A stretch of 32,603 bases of DNA, taken from positions 1 through 32,603 of the forward strand of contig DCTE01000042.1 of NCBI GenBank assembly GCA_002329405.1. The letters run 5' to 3'. The stretch is from Ruminococcaceae bacterium UBA1448. Lineage in GTDB: Bacteria > Bacillota > Clostridia > Oscillospirales > Ruminococcaceae. A program made the position numbers and the translations under genes. This document shows, in pieces, positions 7,652 to 13,567 of this stretch (within the stretch, counting starts at the first letter, position 1; each line of letters opens with the position of its first letter). Under the pieces are notes generated by a model. The model searched no databases. It saw only the letters and a list, made by a program, of their open reading frames with translations, and was not told where the DNA came from.

Positions 7652-8494
7652 TTACTGGACCTCCTTAGCAAACAGGTTGCAGGTTTCCTCATAGGCATGG
7701 CGTTCGAACGGCGCATAACTGCGGGAACGGCTCATCGCCTCGTCAAAGTCGACCAGATGGCCGTCAAAGTCGGGGCCATCGACACAGGCAAACTTTGTTT
7801 CTCCGCCAACGCTCAGCCGGCAGCCGCCGCACATGCCGGTACCATCGACCATGATCGGGTTCATCGAAACGGTGGTCTTCTGGCCGTATTCTTTAGTGGT
7901 CAGACATACGAACTTCATCATGATCAGCGGGCCAATTGCGATGACCTCGTCAAACCGTTCGCCCTTTTCGAGCATTTCTTTCAGCGGGACGGTGACATTG
8001 CCTTTTTCGCCGTAGGAGCCGTCGTCGGTCATCATCGTAAAGTGATCGGAGCAGGCCTTGAACTCGTCTTCCAGAATCACAAGATCCTGATTTCTAAAAC
8101 CGACAATCGAGGTGACCTCTGCGCCCATCTCATGCAGTGCCTGCGCGACCGGCAGAGCAATTGCACATCCAACGCCACCGCCGATGACGCAGACCTTTTT
8201 CAGTCCGTCCAAATGGCTGGGGGTACCCAGAGGGCCGACAAAGTCCTGGATGTACGCACCCTCATTTTTATGGTTGAGAAGGGTTGTCGTAGCGCCGACA
8301 ACCTGGAAAATAATGGTGACCGTACCTTTTTCACGGTCATATCCCGCGATGGTCAGCGGGATGCGTTCGCCATCCTCATCCACCCGGAGAATAATAAACT
8401 GACCTGGTTTTGCTTTTTTTGCAACCAGCGGAGCGTCTATATCCATCAGAGTGACAGTAGGATTCAGTGATTTTTTGCGTACGATTTTGTACAT
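7652..8494 (-). CDS. nfnA: NfnA: ferredoxin-NADP+ reductase-like FAD/[2Fe-2S] subunit
   Basis: A 280-residue subunit of the dihydroorotate dehydrogenase electron-transfer (PyrK)/sulfide dehydrogenase family. With NfnB it forms the bifurcating NADH-dependent ferredoxin:NADP+ oxidoreductase. The N-terminal FAD barrel has PGQFIILRVDEDGERIPLTI (about 30-49). The NAD-binding half has CVIGGGVGCAIALPVAQALH (about 104-123). The C-terminal [2Fe-2S] loop is GMCGGCRLSVGG followed by CVDGPDFDGH. The ATG at 8494 is chosen over the in-frame upstream start at 8521 because the family begins near MYKIVRKK; the ribosome site (AAGGG) is modest. A near-consensus promoter lies about 95 bp upstream, giving a long leader. 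Confidence 0.92.
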   Translation of the reverse strand: MYKIVRKKSLNPTVTLMDIDAPLVAKKAKPGQFIILRVDEDGERIPLTIAGYDREKGTVTIIFQVVGATTTLLNHKNEGAYIQDFVGPLGTPSHLDGLKKVCVIGGGVGCAIALPVAQALHEMGAEVTSIVGFRNQDLVILEDEFKACSDHFTMMTDDGSYGEKGNVTVPLKEMLEKGERFDEVIAIGPLIMMKFVCLTTKEYGQKTTVSMNPIMVDGTGMCGGCRLSVGGETKFACVDGPDFDGHLVDFDEAMSRSRSYAPFERHAYEETCNLFAKEVQ

Positions 8495-8589
8495 ATCCAA
8501 TCGACCCTTCTTTTTCCTCATTTTTCAGCATACCTTGTTTGTCCGGCGATGGTCTGAATTTCAACCTGTCCGACCGGTGTTTAACCTAT

Positions 8590-8618
8590 ATTATAACAGA
8601 GCCTTTGCATTTTTGCAA
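8590..8618 (-). promoter_or_regulatory. nfnA-nfnB promoter
   Basis: Minus strand TTGCAA (8613-8618), 17 nt, TATAAT (8590-8595). It predicts a leader of about 90 nt before nfnA. Confidence 0.8.
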
Positions 8619-8636
8619 GTTGAAGCATCAATATCA

Positions 8637-8681
8637 TGCAAAAAATCCATGCCAAAAAACGGACTGATTTGGCATGGATTT
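8637..8681 (-). terminator. Second of two tandem terminators between the zinc-ribbon gene and nfnA
   Basis: Perfect 14-bp arms AAATCCATGCCAAA (8643-8656) and TTTGGCATGGATTT (8668-8681). On the minus strand a TTTTTT run follows the stem. It lies 37 bp past the first terminator and just upstream of the nfn promoter. Confidence 0.7.
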
Positions 8682-8717
8682 ATATTATTTTGGTCAATAA
8701 TGCACCAAGCAGCCAAG

Positions 8718-8761
8718 AAAAAAGGTTCCCATGCAAACCATCATTTGTCTGCATGGGAACC
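8718..8761 (-). terminator. Terminator of the zinc-ribbon membrane protein gene
   Basis: Perfect 12-bp stem GGTTCCCATGCA (8724-8735) / TGCATGGGAACC (8750-8761). On the minus strand it is followed by TTTTTT (8718-8723), 16 bp after the gene's stop. Confidence 0.9.
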
Positions 8762-8776
8762 GGAGGATGACCAATA

Positions 8777-9289
8777 TCAATGTTTTCCAGTTTTTTCTGT
8801 TTTTTTGGAAGCCTTCTGAGCTGCTTTTTCAGCCCGCTTCTGTTCTTCTTTTGCCTCTTGGGCGGGAGTCTTGCCGGTCGAACGGATAAACTCATTTTTA
8901 CACTTCGGGCAGATAATCCGAACCTTTCCTTTATTCCGGGGTACTCGTACCATCTGGTGACAGCTGGGACAACGAAAATATTTATGGGTCTTCCGATCTC
9001 TGACACGGTTGCTTTCTGTTTTGACCCATCCGCGGAAACCGGTGGTGTGATCCATGACCCAGCGCCAGCCGGTCAAAAAGATCTCATTTTCCTTACTGCG
9101 CGCGGCAATATTCCGTGAAAGCGTCCGAAAGATAATCCAGGCCCACAGGCCGTAGGAAAGCAGCAAGGTGATGATATTTCCGCCAAAAATACTGGAAACA
9201 AAAGTAATAATAACACTGAGCACAAGCAGGAACAGGGACAGAGAGTCTGTGCCATACCGTCCGATCATAAAGTTGCGCAGCCAGTTCAT
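8777..9289 (-). CDS. Membrane protein with zinc ribbon and basic C-terminal tail
   Basis: A 170-residue protein of unknown function. It has two hydrophobic helices at about residues 17-35 and 38-55, then a zinc-ribbon: CPSCHQMVRVPRNKGKVRI followed by CPKC, about residues 107-130 (four Cys in two CxxC knuckles). The tail (about 135-170) is Lys/Glu/Ala-rich and probably helical, ending KKTEKTGKH. The pattern fits a membrane-anchored zinc-ribbon protein seen in many Clostridia; partner and function are unknown. The ATG at 9289 has AAAGGA 12 nt upstream, a long spacing. It has its own promoter and a strong terminator, so it is monocistronic. Confidence 0.8.
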   Translation of the reverse strand: MNWLRNFMIGRYGTDSLSLFLLVLSVIITFVSSIFGGNIITLLLSYGLWAWIIFRTLSRNIAARSKENEIFLTGWRWVMDHTTGFRGWVKTESNRVRDRKTHKYFRCPSCHQMVRVPRNKGKVRIICPKCKNEFIRSTGKTPAQEAKEEQKRAEKAAQKASKKTEKTGKH

Positions 9290-9369
9290 AAAATCGCAAT
9301 TTCCTTTCTGTCTGCCGGTTATCCGGCATTGTGTTTTGTCGGCAATATGTACTGCCTTTTATATTATCC

Positions 9370-9398
9370 AGTATGGACAAAAAATATGACAAAGTCAA
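9370..9398 (-). promoter_or_regulatory. Promoter of the zinc-ribbon membrane protein gene
   Basis: Minus strand TTGACT (9393-9398), 17 nt, CATACT (9370-9375). The leader contains a small perfect hairpin, GCCGG-TTAT-CCGGC, at about 9314-9327, just upstream of the ribosome site. Confidence 0.7.
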
Positions 9399-9478
9399 GC
9401 ATTTACACCCAAATTTACAAAAGGTTCTTATACCTTTGCAATATGGTAAACAGACTGTTTCCAATTTATGACCAAGCC

Positions 9479-9494
9479 TGTTCCACGTGGAACA
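9479..9494. other. parS site 2 (ParB/Spo0J binding site)
   Basis: TGTTCCACGTGGAACA, identical to the sites at 6178 and 20311. It directly abuts the T-tract of the ilvE terminator (the final A is shared) and is intergenic, between ilvE and the zinc-ribbon gene promoter. Confidence 0.92.
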
Positions 9495-9536
9495 AAAAGC
9501 GGGAGCAGAAACAGCTTTTCAGCCCTTCCGCTCCCA
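9494..9536 (-). terminator. ilvE terminator
   Basis: Stem GGGAGC (9501-9506) / GCTCCC (9530-9535). On the minus strand it is followed by GCTTTTTG. It sits 16 bp past the ilvE stop. Confidence 0.8.
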
Positions 9537-9551
9537 CATAAATACATTTTA

Positions 9552-10616
9552 TCAGCAAACCTTAACCGTCCAGCCGAACGGATCTTCCGCTTTTCCCCAC
9601 TGGATAGCAGTCAATGCATCATACAACTTCTGCGACAATTCGCCAATTTTACCGTCCGACAGGGTCATATCATAATCCTTGTAACGGAGCAGGCCGACAG
9701 GAGAGATGACCGCAGCAGTGCCGGAACCAAACATCTCAGTAAACTTGCCTTCCTTGTATGCTTCCATCAGCTCGTCAACTGTAATCCGGCGTTCGGAAAC
9801 CTTATAGCCCCAATGTTTGAGAATTTCAATAACCGATTTACGGGTAATGCCGGGCAGGATTGAACCGCGCAGTTCAGGGGTCACAACCTCGTCACCCAGT
9901 ACAAAAAAGACGTTCATCGCGCCGACTTCTTCGATGTACTTCTGTTCAACGCCATCCAGCCAGAGGACCTGCGAGAAGCCCTGTGCAGCAGCTTCTTCCT
10001 GAGCCAGCATCGAAGCAGCGTAGTTGCCGCCGGTCTTTGCAAAACCGGTGCCGCCGCGTACCGCACGGACATAACGGGGTTCAACATAGATGTTGACAGG
10101 GTTCAGGCCGGAAGCATAGTAAGCACCGACCGGCGAAAGGATGATCAGGAACTTGACCATCGAGGTATTGTGTGCGCCCAGGTTGGGTTCGGTCGCGATG
10201 CAGAAAGGACGGACATACAGCGAATGCCCTTCCGAATAGGGGACCCATTCCTGATCGATTTCGACCAGCTTTTTCAGTGCTTCGATGCAGAAGTCTATAT
10301 CCACTTCCGGCATTGCCAGACGTTTGTTGGAATTGTTGAGACGCTTGAAGTTCTCTTCCGGGCGGAACAGCTGGATGTGACCATCCGGCGTGCGGTAAGC
10401 CTTCAGACCTTCAAAAGTCTCCTGGCTGTAGTGAAAGACGTTGCAGGCAGGGGAAAGGGAGATGTCGCCAAAGGGGATGATCTGTGCGTCATGCCAGCCA
10501 TTTTCCTTATCCCAATCCATTGTAAACATATGATCGGTGAAGACCTTGCCAAAACCGAGCTCCGAATCCTTCGTTTTCTGTTTCGGGCAGTCTGTCAGCT
10601 GAATTTTGATTTCCAT
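9552..10616 (-). CDS. ilvE: Branched-chain amino acid aminotransferase
   Basis: A PLP-dependent class IV aminotransferase that interconverts Leu, Ile and Val with their 2-oxo acids, using 2-oxoglutarate/glutamate. The 354 residues are typical of the longer BCAT type (about 340-365). The lysine that binds PLP is K194 in GFAKTGGNYAAS. Other signatures are FEGLKAYR (68-75), FRPEENFKRLNNS (84-96), YVRPFCIATEP (134-144) and MFGSGTAAVISPVG, which holds the PLP phosphate. The ATG at 10616 has only a weak ribosome site (GGTG about 9 nt upstream). It is preceded by a leader of about 175 nt rich in secondary structure and a consensus promoter. It is monocistronic. Confidence 0.96.
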   Translation of the reverse strand: MEIKIQLTDCPKQKTKDSELGFGKVFTDHMFTMDWDKENGWHDAQIIPFGDISLSPACNVFHYSQETFEGLKAYRTPDGHIQLFRPEENFKRLNNSNKRLAMPEVDIDFCIEALKKLVEIDQEWVPYSEGHSLYVRPFCIATEPNLGAHNTSMVKFLIILSPVGAYYASGLNPVNIYVEPRYVRAVRGGTGFAKTGGNYAASMLAQEEAAAQGFSQVLWLDGVEQKYIEEVGAMNVFFVLGDEVVTPELRGSILPGITRKSVIEILKHWGYKVSERRITVDELMEAYKEGKFTEMFGSGTAAVISPVGLLRYKDYDMTLSDGKIGELSQKLYDALTAIQWGKAEDPFGWTVKVC

Positions 10617-10792
10617 GATCCGAACACCGCTTTTTCATTCCAGCAGGTTGTTTGCAGTTTTGCCACCAACAGCCGACCCGCCGGGCCTGCCGTCACCTGA
10701 CAGTCAGGGTGGCCCGGTACATTTTGGAACGAAAAAATTCCTTTCTTTCATTTTTCTGTCAGCAGATTAAAAAAATCCTGCTGTTTTTCCTT
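10617..10792 (-). promoter_or_regulatory. Structured 5' leader of ilvE, possible attenuator
   Basis: The stretch 10617-10947 has no gene; this leader fills the left part. On the RNA, three features stand out. First, an early hairpin CAGCAGGATT-T5-AATCTGCTG (10760-10783). Second, a GC hairpin CCGGGCC (10681-10687) / GGCCCGG (10711-10717) with an inner ACCTGA/TCAGGGT stem. Third, a 15-codon open frame, 10751-10704 (MKERNFFVPK...), with no good ribosome site. The early CAGCAGG can also pair with CCTGCTG 25 nt before the start codon, giving two alternative folds. No T-box consensus or specifier is visible. Function is inference. Confidence 0.45.
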
Positions 10793-10798
10793 TTAAAA

Positions 10799-10827
10799 AG
10801 TATATCACAACGATAAAATGCTGTCAA
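10799..10827 (-). promoter_or_regulatory. ilvE promoter
   Basis: Minus strand TTGACA (10822-10827), 17 nt, TATACT (10799-10804). It has a consensus -35 and a strong -10, with the start near 10792. Confidence 0.88.
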
Positions 10828-10875
10828 CAAGATGACAACTTGCAAAATAAACGAATTTTGAATCGTTTGAAAAGG

Positions 10876-10944
10876 CCAATTTGTGACTTGTATGATTTTG
10901 TTATAATTGTTAGACAAGTCTGTATTATTCAGTTCACAAATTGG
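10876..10944. repeat. 69-bp nested inverted repeat downstream of the small membrane protein gene
   Basis: Perfect 11-bp arms CCAATTTGTGA (10876-10886) and TCACAAATTGG (10934-10944) enclose a second pair, GACTTG (10885-10890) / CAAGTC (10915-10920). It lies 4 bp past the stop of the 72-residue protein. On the minus strand it is followed by CCTTTTC, so a weak terminator is the simplest reading. A plus-strand TG-T-TATAAT (10902-10907) inside it could be an extended -10. The rest of 10828-10947 holds nothing else I can support. Confidence 0.5.
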
Positions 10945-10947
10945 GGT

Positions 10948-11166
10948 TTATCCACCAAGCATTGTATTTGCCACCAATACCCCTGTTGTTGTCAATACCA
11001 CTGCAGCCAAGGAAACCAGCAGGACAATACACCATATTACAAAATATCGCTTTCCACGCTTTTGAATCATTCCTCTGATCCCCATGAGCACAGAAACAAC
11101 AAGTAAAGCGATACCGCCATACAAGAGCGCAATATAGACAAACTCTGGAATAGTCAAATACCTCAC
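10948..11166 (-). CDS. Small two-helix membrane protein, unknown function
   Basis: A 72-residue protein with two hydrophobic helices (about 8-28 and 42-66). They are separated by a basic cytoplasmic-type loop, GIRGMIQKRGKRY, and the end is VANTMLGG. The start is a GTG at 11166 with GGAGG at 11176-11180, 9 nt upstream, so translation is well supported. It lies 58 bp after the flavodoxin/ferredoxin gene on the same strand and probably shares its transcript. I do not recognise a family. Confidence 0.65.
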   Translation of the reverse strand: MRYLTIPEFVYIALLYGGIALLVVSVLMGIRGMIQKRGKRYFVIWCIVLLVSLAAVVLTTTGVLVANTMLGG

Positions 11167-11224
11167 GCAATCGCGCCTCCTTGCTCAAACATACCCGCTG
11201 TTCTGGCAAACCTATTTTGTCTGA

Positions 11225-12001
11225 TCACAAAAACAGCTGGTCTTCCTTACGCTGGGAACAGACAAGCCGCAGCCGCTGTTCCAGTCCCGACAGCAGTGCA
11301 GCAGGCAGCTGCCGCGCCCCGTTCGGACATACTGAGATGCAGCGCATGCAGGAAATACATTTTTCCTCGTCCAGTTGCTGGCCATTCGCCGAAATAGCCC
11401 CTGCCGGACACATCCGGGCACAGTTTCCGCATTGGGTACAGGATTCGCCCGGCATCGGATGCGGCCCGCCATTCCCTCCGTCCTTATACGGACGGTTGCC
11501 GGGAAGCTGAGGTTCACCGGCAAAATCCCGTTCCATCGACGCCAGAATCGACCGGCCAAACTGCCGCAGGACGACAGCGTCCACACTGTCCGGCCGTCCC
11601 TCTCCGTACATGCGGACAATCGAATGCTCGGCAACAGCAGCAACGCCCGCAGTTACCCGACAACCGCCTTCTGCCAGAATATCCCGCAGTTCAACCAGCG
11701 CGTCATCATAAGCCCGATTGCCATATACCGCGACAGCCACTACACGGCAGCTGTTTCCAAAACTATCTTCCCCGGTGCCAAACAGTTCTCTCAATTTTTC
11801 ACTTTCCATCGCAGGCACACGCCCGCCATATACCGGCGCACCGACCAAGCAGATATCATCCGGCTCAAAAGCAATCTGTTGTACAGCATCCTGGCTGCAC
11901 AGCTCCACCACAACCGGCTCAATCTCCATCCCTTCGGCCAGCAGATCCAATACCCGCCGGGTCCCACCGGTCGGACTGAATGAAATCAGATACAAGCGCA
12001 T
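11225..12001 (-). CDS. Flavodoxin-ferredoxin fusion (EFR1 family ferrodoxin)
   Basis: A 258-residue electron-transfer protein. The N-terminal half (about 1-160) is flavodoxin-like: SPTGGTRR (9-16) is the FMN phosphate loop, then GAPVYGGRVPA and AVYGNRAYDDAL. The C-terminal part (about 185-232) holds two ferredoxin-type [4Fe-4S] motifs, CTQCGNCARMCP and CISCMRCISVCP. This is the EFR1-type architecture common in Clostridia and Bacteroidetes; the physiological partner is unknown. The ATG at 12001 follows AAAGGGTGG. The promoter upstream is TTGCAG-N17-TATAAT. It is divergent from the GH3 lipoprotein gene. Confidence 0.9.
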   Translation of the reverse strand: MRLYLISFSPTGGTRRVLDLLAEGMEIEPVVVELCSQDAVQQIAFEPDDICLVGAPVYGGRVPAMESEKLRELFGTGEDSFGNSCRVVAVAVYGNRAYDDALVELRDILAEGGCRVTAGVAAVAEHSIVRMYGEGRPDSVDAVVLRQFGRSILASMERDFAGEPQLPGNRPYKDGGNGGPHPMPGESCTQCGNCARMCPAGAISANGQQLDEEKCISCMRCISVCPNGARQLPAALLSGLEQRLRLVCSQRKEDQLFL

Positions 12002-12046
12002 ATTTAAGCCACCCTTTCACTTGATTATTTGTCAGCACTTTTATTT

Positions 12047-12075
12047 ATTATAGCACCCCCGGCCGGAATCTGCAA
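12047..12075 (-). promoter_or_regulatory. Promoter of the flavodoxin-ferredoxin gene
   Basis: Minus strand TTGCAG (12070-12075), 17 nt, TATAAT (12047-12052), with TGC just before the -10 (extended -10). Confidence 0.8.
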
Positions 12076-12182
12076 TCAATCTGTCAACCCCGCGCAAAGG
12101 TGCAGATCAGTAGATGTACATTCGTCCCAAAAAATACCGGTTTAAAAATTCATATTTGGTCTACAGATTACCCCTCCATTCG

Positions 12183-12191
12183 TGTTATACT
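12183..12191 (+). promoter_or_regulatory. Extended -10 promoter of the GH3 lipoprotein gene
   Basis: Plus strand TGT-TATACT (TATACT at 12186-12191), 46 bp upstream of the start codon. I see no clear -35 at 17 nt. Confidence 0.5.
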
Positions 12192-12236
12192 GCAAAAAAC
12201 GGACAGAATTTTTGCCGCCGTCAGGAGGGATACCAT

Positions 12237-13517
12237 ATGCAGCAAAATACCCATCTGCCGATGTTTCATAAAACCATCTGTCTGCTGCTCTGCCTGCTGT
12301 TTGGCAGCAGTCTCTGCGGCTGCGCTGCTCAGCCGCCCAGCGGTGAGACAGCTTCTCAGTCATCAGCCATACAGGCAGAAAATACTTCCTCCGCTCCCTC
12401 TCAACCGGAAACCTCCAAACAGTCTGACACGGCCATCTCCCGGCCGGAAAACCAGTCAGATACTGTGAAAGAGGAGATAGACCAGCAGCCGGACACCAAC
12501 ACAACTGACCCTGTTTTGCAGCAGCTGTTGGACAACATGACGCTGGAAGAAAAGGTCGGGCAGATGTTTATCGTCCGCTGCCCGCAGGAAAATGCGGCTG
12601 ATATCGCCCAGCAGTATCATCTTGGTGGATATATCCTGTTTGCACAAGATTTTGAAAGCAACGACCCGCAACTGGTCACCGGCAATATTCAGCAGTATCA
12701 GGAAGTATCCGACATTCCCATGCTGATCGGAGTCGATGAAGAGGGCGGTACCGTCAACCGGGTGAGCAAATATCCCGCCTTCCGGGAAACACCTTTTCAG
12801 TCTCCGCAGGCACTGTATGATCTCGGCGGTCTGGAACTGATTGAGTTGGATACGGTTGAAAAAAGCCAGCTGCTGCTGAGCCTCGGCATCAACGTCAATT
12901 TTGCGCCTGTCTGTGATGTTTCCCAGAACCCCGATGATTTTATCTATGACCGGGCGTTTGGCGGTAACGCAAAGCAGACGGCCGAATATATCAAAACGGT
13001 GGTTTGTGCGATGAAGCAGGAGGGAATCGGCTCGGTTCTCAAACATTTTCCCGGCTATGGCAATAATTCCGATACCCATACCGGCATTGCATATGATGAC
13101 CGGTCGTTTGATACCTTTGCCGATTCCGACTTTATCCCGTTTCAGGCCGGTATTGACGCGGGAGCAGACATTGTGCTGGTTTCCCACAATATCGTCAATT
13201 GCATGGACAGTGAAAACCCTGCATCCCTGTCTGAAAATGTCCACCAGATCCTGCGCAACCGGCTGGGATTTGATGGCGTGATTGTGACCGATGACCTCAG
13301 TATGGACGGAATACGGGATTTTACCGACGATCAGCAGGCGGCGGTATTGGCAGTTCTGGCGGGAAATGATCTGATCTGCTGCACCGACTATCAAACCCAG
13401 ATTCCAGCTGTTATCCAGGCAGCCAATTCCGGCGAAATCTCCGAGGAGATAATTGACCAGGCCGTACTGCGTATTCTCATGCTGAAGCAATCTCTTGGTC
13501 TGCTGCAAGACAGCTAA
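12237..13517 (+). CDS. Glycoside hydrolase family 3 lipoprotein, NagZ-like beta-N-acetylhexosaminidase
   Basis: A 426-residue secreted lipoprotein. The signal peptide has a hydrophobic core, TICLLLCLLFGSSL, and a lipobox LCGC with Cys29 as the lipidation site. A Ser/Thr/Gln/Glu linker runs to about residue 88. The GH3 barrel follows: MTLEEKVGQMFIV, then GVDEEGGTVNRV, the NagZ-type KHFPGYGNNSDTHTG loop (from K269) and VTDDLSMDGI with the catalytic Asp pair at 352-353. NagZ-type enzymes remove N-acetylglucosamine from muropeptides, so a cell-wall recycling role on the outer face is likely. The ATG at 12237 has AGGAGG 8 nt upstream; the frame is open further upstream without a ribosome site. Single gene, ending in a long terminator. 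Confidence 0.92.
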   Translation: MQQNTHLPMFHKTICLLLCLLFGSSLCGCAAQPPSGETASQSSAIQAENTSSAPSQPETSKQSDTAISRPENQSDTVKEEIDQQPDTNTTDPVLQQLLDNMTLEEKVGQMFIVRCPQENAADIAQQYHLGGYILFAQDFESNDPQLVTGNIQQYQEVSDIPMLIGVDEEGGTVNRVSKYPAFRETPFQSPQALYDLGGLELIELDTVEKSQLLLSLGINVNFAPVCDVSQNPDDFIYDRAFGGNAKQTAEYIKTVVCAMKQEGIGSVLKHFPGYGNNSDTHTGIAYDDRSFDTFADSDFIPFQAGIDAGADIVLVSHNIVNCMDSENPASLSENVHQILRNRLGFDGVIVTDDLSMDGIRDFTDDQQAAVLAVLAGNDLICCTDYQTQIPAVIQAANSGEISEEIIDQAVLRILMLKQSLGLLQDS

Positions 13518-13560
13518 AAAGGGTGGGATATAACCCGACAGTTATATCCCATCCTTTTCT
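13516..13560. terminator. Bidirectional terminator between the GH3 and EAL genes
   Basis: Stem of about 18 bp: AAAAGGGTGGGATATAAC (13517-13534) with GTTATATCCCATCCTTTT (13541-13558), including one G-U pair. A/T tracts lie on both sides, so it serves both convergent genes. Confidence 0.9.
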
Positions 13561-13567
13561 CATTTGC

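Noticed and set aside
6216..7694. 492-codon plus-strand frame over nfnB
   Set aside because: It is an antisense shadow of nfnB; the minus frame has clear iron-sulfur and FAD motifs.
10617..10792. T-box riboswitch upstream of ilvE
   Set aside because: GGTGGCAAAACTGC and AGGGTGGCCCGG only loosely resemble the T-box core (AGGGTGGNACCGCG). The second is on the wrong strand, and no specifier loop or AGTA box is visible.
12456..13508. 350-codon minus-strand frame over the GH3 gene
   Set aside because: Antisense shadow of the GH3 lipoprotein, which has a signal peptide, lipobox and catalytic motifs.
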